Shown here: one piece after another, positions 18,401 through 27,089 of the stretch
How positions within the stretch are numbered: the first letter of the stretch is position 1
Layout: the number at the start of each line of letters is the position of its first letter
Translations under genes and position numbers: made by a program
Source: Flavobacterium laiguense
GTDB lineage: Bacteria > Bacteroidota > Bacteroidia > Flavobacteriales > Flavobacteriaceae
Direction of reading: 5' to 3'
DNA length: 64,000 nucleotides
Assembly (NCBI RefSeq): GCF_003097655.1
Contig: NZ_QCZH01000016.1
Location: forward strand, 1-64,000
The notes under the pieces: model-generated
What the model was told of the DNA's origin: nothing
Databases searched by the model: none
The model's input: the letters and a program-made list of their open reading frames with translations, nothing else

Positions 18401-19724
18401 CGGAATCGTAGTTGCCGGCCCACAAACAGATGGTATTTTTACCAGACTAACAATTGGAAGTTACTCTGCACAAGTTACAGATGCGAACGGATGTGGATAT
18501 ATACACTGGAGTGTTAATGTTGTACCAGCACCAGCACTTTCGGCCACTGCTGATGTTCGTTCTATAAATTGCATTGATGCCGGAACCATAACCGTTAATG
18601 CCACGGGAGGATTTCAACCCTACTACTATTCATTTGACAACGGTGCAACTTATACGAATTCAAATGTATACTCAAGTTTCACACCGGGAAATTACGCTAT
18701 AAAAGTTCGTGATTATCAAAATACGACATTTTCTATTGTAGCAATGATTACCCAAGGAAGTGTTCCTGTAATTAATGTAACTACTACTAATATAAACTGC
18801 AAAGGTGAGGCCAATGGCTCCATAACAGCTAATGTAACTGGTGGACTTGCTCCATATACTTATTCTCTAGACAACAGTTCTTATATAAATGGCAACAACA
18901 GTATGATTTTTACTAATTTGTACGCTGGTACACATCATATCACTGTGAAGGACACCAATGGGTGCCTCACAACGACTCAAGTTGTTATTTCAGAACCAGT
19001 TTCTGCATTAATGACTGTGACGACGGTAAAAAATCAAACTATTACGATCAATGCCTCGGGCGGAGCAGGTAATTACAAATATTCAATATCTCCTAATTTA
19101 GATAAATTTTCAACGAACAATATTTTTTCAGGATTAACTCCGGGATCTTACATCGTTAATACTTCAGATGTGAACGGATGTTACATCACGATGAATGCCG
19201 TAGTTGATCCACCAGCTCCTTTAATAAATGGACAAATCAAACTGACTTTGGAATTTAAGCCCGGACAAACTTTAGCAGATCTTATCATTAATGGTCAAAA
19301 TATTAAATGGTACATCAATCAAAACCCTTTGGCTGGAAAAACGAGTAAAACAAGCGAAATTCCTTTGCCTTTAACAACAGTTATTGAGGAAGGAACTACT
19401 TATTATGCCTCACAAACCATCAACGGAATTGAAAGTACCGAAAGACTGGCTGTAACTGTAAAATCAGGCACTTTAGGAACGGATGATTTGATTATCAAAA
19501 ATTTTACATACTATCCAAATCCTGTAAGAAACGTCCTTTCGATTTCGAATGATTCCGTTATTGATGAGGTTACCTTTATCTCCATCAAAGGAGAAACACT
19601 TCTGACCCAGAAAATAAACAGTCTGCGTTCCGAAATAGATTTATCTAATTTCTCCAAAGGGGTTTATTTTCTAAAAGTAAAATCAGGAGGAGCAGAAAAA
19701 ACAGTGAAGATTATAAAAGAGTAA
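15402..19724 (+). CDS. SprB-repeat T9SS-secreted surface adhesin
   Basis: I chose the ATG at 15402, which gives a proper signal peptide (MKKILLCLFLLTSISFYSQ); the in-frame ATG at 15348 adds 18 residues that would precede it. The 1,440-residue protein contains about 15 SprB-type repeats of 75-85 residues, each with a C-x-G-x(3-4)-G-x-I-x-V start, GGxxPYxYS core, NLxAGTYT and VKDxNGC end. The last ~75 residues form a type A T9SS sorting domain (YYPNPVRNVLSIS ... GVYFLKVKSGG). SprB-like proteins are surface adhesins of gliding Flavobacteria. A -7-like TATATTTG lies at 15362-15369 without a good -33, so it is mainly served by the operon. It is the last gene before a strong terminator. Confidence 0.9.
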   Translation: MKKILLCLFLLTSISFYSQVANMTHCAGDTTFNLPYHNSLLIGNLNPAETTVSYHLTATDASNGANVISNPTNFIVPQSQRNLLASQTIYARINHLGNITTNYFSLIVNADFFSVAIIDPINCYNNAIINLDIIGGAVPFVCLINGTPNTDPIFYGNNFNPTRLHIRNLVAGTYNIEIIDAIGCLTRGSWTIEPSSIIPLDTPTVAVINATCKGSNNGAININTSGGKSPFSYSINDGVTYVPNNTFTNLAAGNYTVYVKDTSDCIQTTNTSVTEPNLLQTSAALTKPIDCVSNATVTVTATGGTAPYTYSKDGITFVQSNVFDNLVAGTYTSYVKDANGCINQNSVVISPLISLSATITKTDVLCNGNNDGSITVNAIGGQTPYQYSINNGTYTTGNSYTTKAGTYTIKVKDANGCIAQLGYVITEPAALNTTAMIVEQTAAITATGGTLPYQYSLDGVNYQASNVFPNLAPGNYIFRARDSQGCGATIPATILPVLTSTAIITKQLDCNSNAEIAITASGGQAPYQYSIDGGMTFQTSNVFNNLTTGTYTAAVKDTLNTVNYANTIIIAPPMPVTATLVIAQAANCGESATVTITATAGKAPYLYSFDGSNTFTSVNTATGLTAGTHSLFVKDANGCLAALSVVIAPSSSLSATFTTTNPYCSQSKDGKITLTATGGTTPYTYSIGNGYVASNIFNNLSAGYYTVNVKDALGCLYTMVATIVEPTILSMTASTTNSTTSADNDGTITLNATGGVAPYTYAITDSGFPINSFQTSNIFTGLKAGSYDVEVRDAVGCIYLQTNITIVNKSNSLVATTAVTPTTCLNPTGTITVSVSGGVVPYQYSVDNGINFVPSNVFSGLTPGTYSIKVRDAENNITSIFAVITPINAPSVSATVNSNVLCKGDHTGSITAAATGGQAPYTYSLNGGAFNVTNTFTNLYVGSSNITVKDTNGCIATTTLALSEPATSLSATAIAINDQGIIVNAEGGTSPYLYYLQNNNGIVVAGPQTDGIFTRLTIGSYSAQVTDANGCGYIHWSVNVVPAPALSATADVRSINCIDAGTITVNATGGFQPYYYSFDNGATYTNSNVYSSFTPGNYAIKVRDYQNTTFSIVAMITQGSVPVINVTTTNINCKGEANGSITANVTGGLAPYTYSLDNSSYINGNNSMIFTNLYAGTHHITVKDTNGCLTTTQVVISEPVSALMTVTTVKNQTITINASGGAGNYKYSISPNLDKFSTNNIFSGLTPGSYIVNTSDVNGCYITMNAVVDPPAPLINGQIKLTLEFKPGQTLADLIINGQNIKWYINQNPLAGKTSKTSEIPLPLTTVIEEGTTYYASQTINGIESTERLAVTVKSGTLGTDDLIIKNFTYYPNPVRNVLSISNDSVIDEVTFISIKGETLLTQKINSLRSEIDLSNFSKGVYFLKVKSGGAEKTVKIIKE

Positions 19725-19740
19725 CCCAATATACTCCAAC

Positions 19741-19778
19741 AAAAAACCCGACTCGTTTAACACAAGTCGGGTTTTTTT
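19741..19778 (+). terminator. Rho-independent terminator after the CHAT/adhesin operon
   Basis: AAAAAACCCGACT and AAGTCGGGTTTTTTT pair around a 10-nt loop. The A-tract and T-tract on both sides suggest use from either side; the convergent sucB gene ends at 19842. Confidence 0.9.
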
Positions 19779-19841
19779 ATTTTTATTTCGAAAGTTCCTT
19801 ATGAAACTGAAATCTAAATTCTAAATTCTGCCATCTGAGTT

Positions 19842-21080
19842 TTACAACTCAAATGCTTTTTTAGGATTGTTATCACACAACAACTCCAATGGGTTTTCTA
19901 GAGCTTCTTTTACGGCAACTAAGAAACCAACAGACTCACGACCATCGATAATTCTGTGGTCATAAGAAAGTGCCACATACATCATTGGGTGAATTTCCAC
20001 TTTTCCGTTTACAGCAATAGGACGCTCGATAATATTGTGCATTCCAAGAATTCCAGATTGTGGAGGATTGATAATTGGCGTAGATAACATACTTCCAAAA
20101 ACACCACCGTTTGTAATTGTGAATGTTCCTCCAGTCATATCATCAACAGTGATTTGTCCGTCACGTGCTTTGATAGCCAAACGTTTAATATCCGCTTCTA
20201 CTCCACGGAAAGTCAAGTTTTCAGCATTACGAACCACAGGTACCATAAGTCCTTTTGGTCCAGAAACCGCAATGGAGATATCGCAAAAATCGAAAGCGAT
20301 TTTGTGGTCACCATCCATCATAGAGTTTACGTCTGGATACATTTGCAATGCTCTAGTAACTGCTTTGGTAAAGAATGACATATATCCTAAACCAACTCCA
20401 CCATGTTTCGCTTTGAATGCATCTTTGTACTCATTACGCAACGTATTAATCGGCGTCATGTTTACTTCGTTGAAAGTAGTCAACATCGCTGTTTCGTTTT
20501 TGGCAGCTACTAATCTCTCAGCAACTTTACGACGCAACATAGATAATTTAGTTCTTTCAGTACCACGAGATCCACCAGTAGGAGTTCCCATAGATGGCAC
20601 AGCATTTACTGCGTCTTCCTTAGTGATTCTTCCTGCTTTACCAGTTCCTGTAACAGTAGCTGGAGCAATGTTCTTCTCGTCTAATATTTTTTTGGCTGCT
20701 GGAGATGGTGTTCCAGCTGCGTAAGAAGCAACAACAGGAGCCGCTTTTGGTCCCGAAGTTTCGGGATCTGCTTTTACTTCTGCTTTTGGAGCTTCGGCAA
20801 CTTTTGCGGCCTCAACAGCTGGTGCTGAACCAGAAGGTTTTACTCCATCAGTATCAATATGGCAAACTACAGCTCCAACCGCAACTGCATCTCCTTCTTC
20901 CGCTTTTAGCGTAATAATCCCGCTTACTTCAGCTGGCAATTCAAGAGTTGCTTTATCAGAATCAACCTCAGCGATTGCTTGGTCTTTCTCTACATAATCT
21001 CCGTCTTTCACTAACCAAGTTGCAATTTCAACTTCTTTGATTGATTCCCCTGGTGATGGGACTTTCATTTCTAAAATCAT
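19842..21080 (-). CDS. sucB: 2-oxoglutarate dehydrogenase E2, dihydrolipoyllysine succinyltransferase
   Basis: This is the E2 core of the TCA-cycle 2-oxoglutarate dehydrogenase complex. Domains in order: a lipoyl domain (lipoyl Lys43 in [13 protein letters not shown]), an Ala/Pro/Glu-rich linker, the peripheral subunit-binding domain ([13 protein letters not shown] ... [14 protein letters not shown], around 125-160), and the acyltransferase domain with catalytic [17 protein letters not shown] near the C-terminus. A length of 412 is typical. It follows sucA in the same direction, with an 85-nt gap that holds a hairpin. Confidence 0.95.
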   Translation of the reverse strand: MILEMKVPSPGESIKEVEIATWLVKDGDYVEKDQAIAEVDSDKATLELPAEVSGIITLKAEEGDAVAVGAVVCHIDTDGVKPSGSAPAVEAAKVAEAPKAEVKADPETSGPKAAPVVASYAAGTPSPAAKKILDEKNIAPATVTGTGKAGRITKEDAVNAVPSMGTPTGGSRGTERTKLSMLRRKVAERLVAAKNETAMLTTFNEVNMTPINTLRNEYKDAFKAKHGGVGLGYMSFFTKAVTRALQMYPDVNSMMDGDHKIAFDFCDISIAVSGPKGLMVPVVRNAENLTFRGVEADIKRLAIKARDGQITVDDMTGGTFTITNGGVFGSMLSTPIINPPQSGILGMHNIIERPIAVNGKVEIHPMMYVALSYDHRIIDGRESVGFLVAVKEALENPLELLCDNNPKKAFEL

Positions 21081-21105
21081 ACAATTTTTGTTTAAAGTTT
21101 AAATT

Positions 21106-21149
21106 GTTTAAAGTTTCAAGTTGTCTATATTAAACCTGAAACTTTAAAC
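21106..21149 (-). repeat. 13-bp inverted repeat between sucA and sucB
   Basis: GTTTAAAGTTTCA at 21106-21118 and its exact complement at 21137-21149 enclose an 18-nt loop. It could stabilise or separate the sucA and sucB messages; function is unproven. Confidence 0.5.
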
Positions 21150-21165
21150 CTGAAACCATTTTTTT

Positions 21166-23940
21166 CTATCTAAATAAATTCTTGTCAAATACCATTCGTA
21201 TAGCATCTGCCTGACGGCGTTTTGCTCTAGTATAACTTCCTGAAGCTGGTGCTGCATACGCTTTTAGCGAAGCCAATCTCCATTTTACCAAATCAAAGTT
21301 CATTAACATATAGCTGTAAGCTCCCATGTTTTTCGGCTCTTCTTGTGCCCAAACATAATCGTCCACATTTGGATATTGTGCGATAATGGCTTTTAATTGC
21401 TCCACTGGCAATGGGAACAATTGCTCGATTCTAACCACCGCAACATCTTTACGCCCATTATTTTCTCGCTCAGCAGTAATGTCATAATAGAACTTACCGG
21501 TACAGAAAACCAAGCTTTTCACATCGGCTTTGTTTACGGTAACATCATCAAAAGTCTCTTGGAAACATCCAGTTTCAAAATCTTCGATTGGAGAAACTAC
21601 TCTTGGATCACGCAACAAACTTTTTGGTGTAAACACTATAAGCGGCTTACGGAAAGTAGTTTTCATTTGTCTTCTTAACAAATGGTAGAAATTCGCTGGA
21701 GTGGTACAATCAGCAACAAACATATTTTGTCTGGCACAAAGTTGTAAATAACGTTCCATTCTAGCCGAAGAATGCTCTGCTCCTTGCCCTTCGTATCCGT
21801 GAGGCAATAACATAACGATTCCGTTTTGGTTGTTCCATTTGTCTTCCCCGCAAGAGATGTATTGGTCAATCATAATTTGAGCTCCATTACTGAAATCCCC
21901 AAATTGTGCTTCCCAGATCGTTAACGCTTTTGGATTTGTCAAGGCATACCCATAGTCAAAACCTAAAACACCATATTCTGATAAATGGGAATTAAAAATA
22001 TTGAACTTACCTGTTGCTCCTTCTAGATTGCTTAGTAAAGTAACTTCTTCTTCAGAATCTTCTACCTTAACAACAGCATGTCTGTGTGAAAAAGTACCAC
22101 GCTCTACGTCTTGTCCAGAAATACGAACATCGTACCCTTCTTTCAACAATGAACCATAAGCCAAATGCTCGGCCATAGCCCAGTCTAGTTTATTGGTTTC
22201 GAAAAACATTGTTTTTCTGTCGTTGATTAACTTTTGGATTTTATTGATAAACTTTTTATCCGTTGGCAAATTACAGATTACATTGGCAATTTTAGTCAAT
22301 TCTTCTTTCGGATAAGAAGTGTCTACTTTTTCAAGCATTTTCTTATCATTAACTTGTTCAAATCCGTTCCATTCATTTTTCATAAATGGAGTTATGATGG
22401 TCAAATCTTTTTTACGGGAAGCTTCTAAATTTTCTTCGAGATTCGATTTATATTCTTTCTCTAATTGATTTACATAAGTAGCATCAATAACACGCTCTGC
22501 CAATAATTTTTCGGCATAAATGTCTCTTGGATTTTGGTGTTTTGCTATGATTTTATACAAAACTGGTTGTGTAAAACGAGGTTCATCCCCTTCGTTATGA
22601 CCGTATTTTCTATATCCTAATAAATCAATAAATACATCACGACCAAACTGCATTCTGAAATCTAATGCAAATGACATAGCATGAACCACCGCTTCGGCGT
22701 CATCTGCATTCACATGCAATACCGGCGAAAGCGTTACTTTGGCTACATCCGTACAATAGGTAGAAGAACGTGCATCAAGGTAATTGGTAGTAAATCCAAC
22801 TTGATTATTAATTACAATATGAATCGTTCCTCCTGTTTTATATCCATCCAATTGCGCCATTTGTATGATTTCATACAAAATTCCCTGGCCTGCAATTGCA
22901 GCATCACCGTGAACGGCGATTGGTAAAACTTTAGAGAAATCGTTTGGAAAATATTTGTCTTGTTTCGCTCTTGTAATTCCTTCAATAACCGCACCTACTG
23001 TTTCAAGATGCGAAGGATTTGGAGCTAAATTAATGTTTATCTTTTTACCTGATCTCGTTACTTTATCGGCAGTAAGACCTAAATGATATTTTACATCTCC
23101 GTCAAAATATTCTTGATCGTAATCTTTACCGTCAAATTCTCCAAAAATATCTTGGGTTGATTTCCCGAAAATATTCGCCAAAACATTCAAACGACCACGG
23201 TGTGCCATTCCCATTACAAATTGTTCGACACCTTTCTCAGCAGCTTTCTCGATTAAAGCATCAAGAGCAGGAATTACCGATTCTCCACCTTCCAATGAAA
23301 AACGTTTTTGGCCTACGTATTTAGTATGCAAAAAATTCTCAAAAGAAACTGCTTCGTTTAACTTACCAAGAATTGTTTTCTTTTCGTCCGAAGAAAAAGT
23401 AGGTCGATTGTCATTTACACCCAATTTATTCTGAATCCATTCCACCACTTCCGGCTTACGAATGTACATGTATTCGATACCAATATGTTGACAATAGATG
23501 GTTTCAAGATGCGCTATAATTTCCCTAAGGGTACATGGCGCATACTTAAGCACTTTTGCCGCGTCAAATACAACGTCTAAATCAGAGATACTTAGTCCAA
23601 AATTTTCAATATCTAATGTAGGAGACGAAACCCTTCTGTCTCTTACGGGATTTGTTTTGGTAAACAAATGGCCTCGAGAACGATATCCGTCAATCAATTT
23701 TAATACGTTGAATTCTTTTTGAAGTTTTTCGGAAACATGGGTGCTTTCCATAGTACCATTCGCCACATTAGCGATATAGGCTACAGGATTTTCCTCGTTA
23801 TAAGTTGTCATTCCAAAGTCGAAACCTTGAAAAAAACTTCTCCAACTAGGCTCAACGCTATCTGGATTTTCTAAATATTGATCGTATAATTGAGCGAAAA
23901 ATTCGGTATGTGCTGCGTTTAAAAATGAAAACCTATCCAT
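21166..23940 (-). CDS. sucA: 2-oxoglutarate dehydrogenase E1
   Basis: This is the thiamine diphosphate-dependent decarboxylase component of the 2-oxoglutarate dehydrogenase complex, 924 residues. Family landmarks are the N-terminal E2-binding stretch (FLNAAHTEFFAQLYDQYLENPDSV), FVMGMAHRGRLNVLANIFGK, the cofactor-binding GDAAIAGQG, NNQVGFTT, the transketolase-like pyrimidine region (HRHAVVKVEDSEEEVTLL) and LPHGYEGQGAEHSSARMERYLQL. The downstream neighbour is sucB, 85 nt away. A good promoter lies upstream at 23975-24007. Confidence 0.96.
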   Translation of the reverse strand: MDRFSFLNAAHTEFFAQLYDQYLENPDSVEPSWRSFFQGFDFGMTTYNEENPVAYIANVANGTMESTHVSEKLQKEFNVLKLIDGYRSRGHLFTKTNPVRDRRVSSPTLDIENFGLSISDLDVVFDAAKVLKYAPCTLREIIAHLETIYCQHIGIEYMYIRKPEVVEWIQNKLGVNDNRPTFSSDEKKTILGKLNEAVSFENFLHTKYVGQKRFSLEGGESVIPALDALIEKAAEKGVEQFVMGMAHRGRLNVLANIFGKSTQDIFGEFDGKDYDQEYFDGDVKYHLGLTADKVTRSGKKININLAPNPSHLETVGAVIEGITRAKQDKYFPNDFSKVLPIAVHGDAAIAGQGILYEIIQMAQLDGYKTGGTIHIVINNQVGFTTNYLDARSSTYCTDVAKVTLSPVLHVNADDAEAVVHAMSFALDFRMQFGRDVFIDLLGYRKYGHNEGDEPRFTQPVLYKIIAKHQNPRDIYAEKLLAERVIDATYVNQLEKEYKSNLEENLEASRKKDLTIITPFMKNEWNGFEQVNDKKMLEKVDTSYPKEELTKIANVICNLPTDKKFINKIQKLINDRKTMFFETNKLDWAMAEHLAYGSLLKEGYDVRISGQDVERGTFSHRHAVVKVEDSEEEVTLLSNLEGATGKFNIFNSHLSEYGVLGFDYGYALTNPKALTIWEAQFGDFSNGAQIMIDQYISCGEDKWNNQNGIVMLLPHGYEGQGAEHSSARMERYLQLCARQNMFVADCTTPANFYHLLRRQMKTTFRKPLIVFTPKSLLRDPRVVSPIEDFETGCFQETFDDVTVNKADVKSLVFCTGKFYYDITAERENNGRKDVAVVRIEQLFPLPVEQLKAIIAQYPNVDDYVWAQEEPKNMGAYSYMLMNFDLVKWRLASLKAYAAPASGSYTRAKRRQADAIRMVFDKNLFR

Positions 23941-23974
23941 AATGTTATTGAATATACTTTGTTAAATAGTCCGG

Positions 23975-24007
23975 CAAAAATACGATAAAGCAATTTATTT
24001 AAATCAA
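23975..24007 (-). promoter_or_regulatory. sucA promoter
   Basis: On the minus strand TTG is followed after 22 bases by TATTTTTG, matching the Bacteroidetes consensus. The predicted start would be about 30 nt upstream of the sucA ATG at 23940. Confidence 0.6.
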
Positions 24008-24055
24008 TATTTTACGTACTTTTACCTAAAAAATTGTTAAAAAAAAGCCTCTAAT

Positions 24056-24607
24056 ATGAAAAAAAACTCTTTTTCAGCTGTTACAAAGTTTATTTTTATG
24101 GCCATAATCTTATTATTCTCCGAAAACGTAATAGCTCAATATCAAACAGCTCCACAATCCAGAAACCCTTTTTGGGAAAAAGTCCAATTTGGAGGCGGAT
24201 TGGGATTAAGTTTTGGCAGTGGTTATACCGATATTTCTATAGCACCAAGTGCCATATACAACGTAAATTCCTATTTGGCAGTTGGTTTAGGACTGCAAGG
24301 CAGTTACGTATCATCAAAAGGATATTATGACTCTGCTATTTATGGAGCCAGCATACTGACCTTCATTAATCCAATTCCTCAAATTCAACTATCCATAAAT
24401 TTAAACGAATCTTATGTAAATAATCATTACGAAGCCTATTACGGACAAAATGGATATACTGATCAGTTTTGGAATACTGCATTATTCTTGGGAGCGGGAT
24501 ATCGTACTGGAAATGTAACTGTCGGGCTTTCCTATAATGTATTGTATGATGAAAACGACAATGTGTATGGAGACGCACTTACGCCTTTTGTGAGAGCCTA
24601 TTTTTAA
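24056..24607 (+). CDS. Small outer-membrane beta-barrel-like protein
   Basis: A Sec signal peptide (ending ENVIAQ) precedes 155 residues rich in Gly, Tyr and alternating hydrophobic strands (FGGGLGLSFGSGYTDISI ... GLGLQGSYVSSKGYY ... TALFLGAGYRTGNVTVGLSYNVLY) ending in FVRAYF, with the terminal Phe typical of outer-membrane barrels. Homologs beside sucA are sometimes labelled alpha-ketoglutarate decarboxylase, but no enzyme motif is visible here and the label would be a neighbour effect. Function is unknown. Confidence 0.65.
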   Translation: MKKNSFSAVTKFIFMAIILLFSENVIAQYQTAPQSRNPFWEKVQFGGGLGLSFGSGYTDISIAPSAIYNVNSYLAVGLGLQGSYVSSKGYYDSAIYGASILTFINPIPQIQLSINLNESYVNNHYEAYYGQNGYTDQFWNTALFLGAGYRTGNVTVGLSYNVLYDENDNVYGDALTPFVRAYF

Positions 24608-24618
24608 GAAAAACAGCC

Positions 24619-24669
24619 TGTTTGATTAGACCTGTCAGGTTTTAGAAACCTGACAGGTCTAATCAAACA
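24619..24669. terminator. 24-bp perfect hairpin between convergent genes
   Basis: Arms at 24619-24642 and 24646-24669 are perfectly complementary over 24 bp with a TAG loop; the core is GACCTGTCAGGTTT. It lies between the plus-strand barrel gene and the minus-strand small gene and has flanking A/T tracts, so it likely terminates both. The long stem suggests a dispersed palindrome rather than a simple terminator. Confidence 0.75.
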
Positions 24670-24677
24670 AAAAACAC

Positions 24678-25031
24678 TTAACGGTATTTATTTCTAAACC
24701 ATACTTTTTGCCATTCCCTTTTTAGAATCAAAAAAGCAACTTCCTCTGCCAAAACCACTAAATCCGAACCGTCTAGTTTTTTTATTTCCTCTTCGGAAAC
24801 ATCAATGATATAGAGCAAATTGAGGTACTCTGCAAATTTGTGTTGAATGAGACGGTATATTTTTTCGTGCAGCTGAATTTTTAATTCGTTTGGCGAAAGA
24901 CTCAAAGGGAAATCTACTGCTTCGTTGGCCAAATTAAAATCCTTATTCATTTGAGCAATCAAATTAACATAAAGCGTTTCTTTTTCAGCTTCTTGAAGTA
25001 GTAAATCGGTGTTTTGTGGTGCTATAAACAT
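24678..25031 (-). CDS. Conserved small protein of unknown function
   Basis: The 117-residue protein is helical and charged with no signal peptide or membrane helix (MFIAPQNTDLLLQEAEK ... LILKREWQKVWFRNKYR). I do not recognise a family. It sits 166 nt downstream of a polyprenyl synthase gene on the same strand. A clean start and good codon character suggest it is real. Confidence 0.6.
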   Translation of the reverse strand: MFIAPQNTDLLLQEAEKETLYVNLIAQMNKDFNLANEAVDFPLSLSPNELKIQLHEKIYRLIQHKFAEYLNLLYIIDVSEEEIKKLDGSDLVVLAEEVAFLILKREWQKVWFRNKYR

Positions 25032-25197
25032 GGAGATTTCAGATTGAAGATTTTAGAATGCAGATTTTAGATTTAAACAAGGACTAAGTTTATAGAATTT
25101 TAGAAGTAATGGAGTAATCATAAAAGGTTTTAAAATTTAATTTAGACTCATACTTTTAAAATCTGAAATCAAAAATCGTTAATCCTAAATCTTAAAT
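25032..25197. repeat. AT-rich intergenic with TTTAGATTT/AAATCT-type repeats
   Basis: GATTTTAGA, AGATTTTAGATTT and complementary AAAATCTGAAATC and AAATCTTAAATCTAAA elements give imperfect inverted repeats. The same family occurs around nuoB (51667-51824) and before nuoN (63051-63251). Confidence 0.45.
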
Positions 25198-26172
25198 CTA
25201 AACTTCCCTCCCCATCAGGTTTTCCCCAAAAGTTCTTAACATTGCTTTTTTATCCGGTTCAATATTCATTTTTTCTAAAGTTTCAAAAGCTTTAAACGTA
25301 TATTCCTTAATTGCATCTTGAGTAGCTATTGCAGCTCCAGATTGATTGAAAATAGTTTTGACTTCCTCTATTTTTGTAGTATTATCGTTTGAATGATTTT
25401 CAAATAAGTCATTCAATTGCTGTGCTTGATTAGCATTTGAAAACTCTACAGCTTTCAAATACAAATAGGTTTTCTTATTTTCGATAATATCTCCTCCTAC
25501 TTGTTTCCCAAAAGTTTCCGGATCTCCAAAAGCGTCAAGGTAATCATCCTGCAATTGAAAAGCCAATCCCAAATGAAGTCCAAAATCATAAATCAGATTA
25601 GCGTTTTCTTCAGATGTTTTCGCAATAATCGCACCCATTTTCATGGCAGCGGCAACCAAAACGGCCGTTTTGTATTCAATCATTTTGAGGTATTCCGGAA
25701 TCGTAACATCTTTTCGGGTTTCGAAATCGACATCCCATTGCTGACCTTCACAAACTTCAAGAGCCGTTTTACTAAACAACTTGGCCAAATCCCTAAAAAC
25801 TGTTGGCTCATATTGCTCAAAATATTGGTAAGCCAATATCAGCATGGCATCACCCGATAGAATTCCGGTGTTGATATTCCATTTTTCATGCACAGTTTGC
25901 GAACCTCTTCGCAGTGGCGCATCATCCATAATATCATCATGCACTAAAGAAAAATTATGAAAAACCTCAACCGCCATAGCCGCAGGAAGTGCTTCTTTAT
26001 AATCAGTATTAAAAACTTCGGCAGTCATTAATGTCAAGACCGGACGCATTCGTTTCCCTCCCAACCTTAATATATAATCTATAGGTGCATATAAATTTTC
26101 CGGCTTTTTATTAATCGTTTGACTTTCTAAATAAGTAATAAAAAATTCTTGATACTGATGAATAGCGTGCAT
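25198..26172 (-). CDS. Polyprenyl diphosphate synthase
   Basis: The trans-prenyltransferase builds isoprenoid diphosphates from IPP and allylic primers. The first Asp-rich motif is LVHDDIMDDAPLRRGS (Asp79-Asp83) and the second is FQLQDDYLDAFGD, with GGKRMRPVL upstream. Length 324 is typical. Phe74 lies five residues before the first Asp motif, which often favours short (C15-C20) products; the exact chain length is not certain. No operon partner is obvious except the small gene downstream. Confidence 0.9.
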   Translation of the reverse strand: MHAIHQYQEFFITYLESQTINKKPENLYAPIDYILRLGGKRMRPVLTLMTAEVFNTDYKEALPAAMAVEVFHNFSLVHDDIMDDAPLRRGSQTVHEKWNINTGILSGDAMLILAYQYFEQYEPTVFRDLAKLFSKTALEVCEGQQWDVDFETRKDVTIPEYLKMIEYKTAVLVAAAMKMGAIIAKTSEENANLIYDFGLHLGLAFQLQDDYLDAFGDPETFGKQVGGDIIENKKTYLYLKAVEFSNANQAQQLNDLFENHSNDNTTKIEEVKTIFNQSGAAIATQDAIKEYTFKAFETLEKMNIEPDKKAMLRTFGENLMGREV

Positions 26173-26320
26173 ATAATTATGTCTAGTTTACTTTTCCGTC
26201 GTCTTTAGAACTCAGGTTTCAAAGGCCCAAAGATACAATTCAAAAGTGATTATTCCTTTGCAAAACAGGGTAAAAAAGCGGCACAGTTTTTGAATATAAA
26301 AATATTTTTAAAAAAACATT
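26173..26320. other. Intergenic region upstream of efflux operators
   Basis: AT-rich DNA between the divergent synthase gene and the first efflux operator. I see no coding frame or further repeat. Confidence 0.4.
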
Positions 26321-26360
26321 GGAAACTTTGCTGGTATTTAAAGTTTCCTTCTTACATTTG
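26321..26360 (+). promoter_or_regulatory. Efflux operator/promoter 1
   Basis: GGAAAC (26321) and GTTTCC (ending 26348) flank exactly 16 bases; the arms here extend to GGAAACTTT and AAAGTTTCC. Four bases later the -7 element TACATTTG begins (26353-26360). A repressor at this site would cover the space between -33 and -7. Confidence 0.75.
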
Positions 26361-26370
26361 CAAAAACATT

Positions 26371-26410
26371 GGAAACTTTATTGGTGTTTAAAGTTTCCTA
26401 AATGCATTTG
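26371..26410 (+). promoter_or_regulatory. Efflux operator/promoter 2
   Basis: The second copy runs 26371-26398, GGAAAC-N16-GTTTCC, with the -7-like TGCATTTG at 26403-26410, again four bases after the operator. It is 50 bp downstream of copy 1, and the surrounding AAAAACATT is also repeated, indicating a tandem duplication. Confidence 0.7.
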
Positions 26411-26462
26411 CATCATCAAAAAACAAAAACACAAGGATACATCACTACTAAAAATAATAGCC

Positions 26463-26984
26463 ATGGAAAATGAATGGGCAATTGATTCAAACGAATCAGA
26501 CGTATTAATAAAATCTAGACATTCCCTAATTGACTATATGTCTGGGACAAAAAACAATTTCAAAGGACATGTTGCCATACAAAACAATGAACTGGAAGAT
26601 GCTTCGATTGAATTTTCACTGAATGTGAATGACAAAGAAATCAATTCAACTAAAAAAAACAAAGATTTAAAATTGATTGATTTTTTTGACAAAAATGAAT
26701 CTCCTGTTATAGAATTCAAATCGACTTCTTTTCAAAAAATAAATAAAAACATCAATTTCTTGAAAGGCTTTCTAACCATCAAGAACATTACGAAAGTGGT
26801 GGAATTAGATACTGAATTTATCGGATTCAATAATTACAATGGCGTTCAAAAAGCTTCATTTGAAATTACCGGAAACATCAACCGTAAAGATTTTGGACTG
26901 AATTACAATATGCTTTCCCAAAATGGAGGTTTTGCAGTAGGTAAAGACATCAAACTCATTGCCAACTTAGAATTTACACATTAA
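26463..26984 (+). CDS. YceI-family protein
   Basis: YceI-like proteins form a lipocalin-like barrel that binds polyprenyl or other amphipathic molecules. I chose MENEWAIDSNESD at 26463; an earlier in-frame ATG at 26319 would read through both operators. The 173 residues contain IKSRHSLIDYMSGTKNNFKGHV, FKSTSFQKI, LKGFLTIKNITKVVELD and the final FGLNYN, all family features. No signal peptide is visible, so it may be cytoplasmic, unlike many relatives. It is the first gene behind the doubled operator and may share the efflux regulon. Confidence 0.75.
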   Translation: MENEWAIDSNESDVLIKSRHSLIDYMSGTKNNFKGHVAIQNNELEDASIEFSLNVNDKEINSTKKNKDLKLIDFFDKNESPVIEFKSTSFQKINKNINFLKGFLTIKNITKVVELDTEFIGFNNYNGVQKASFEITGNINRKDFGLNYNMLSQNGGFAVGKDIKLIANLEFTH

Positions 26985-27089
26985 GAATAACCAGTTCTTA
27001 CAAAGCATACAAAACCGAAACTCATTTAATAACTAACTTTTACTATAGTCTTCAATTCAAATTATTAATTGCAATAGGTTACCCACAAA

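Noticed and set aside
20035..20914. Long plus-strand ORFs opposite sucB
   Set aside because: These are antisense shadows of a gene with clear E2 domains, and their translations are low-complexity.
26319..26462. Longer start of the YceI gene
   Set aside because: The extension translates both operators and is unlike YceI proteins; start at 26463 fits better.
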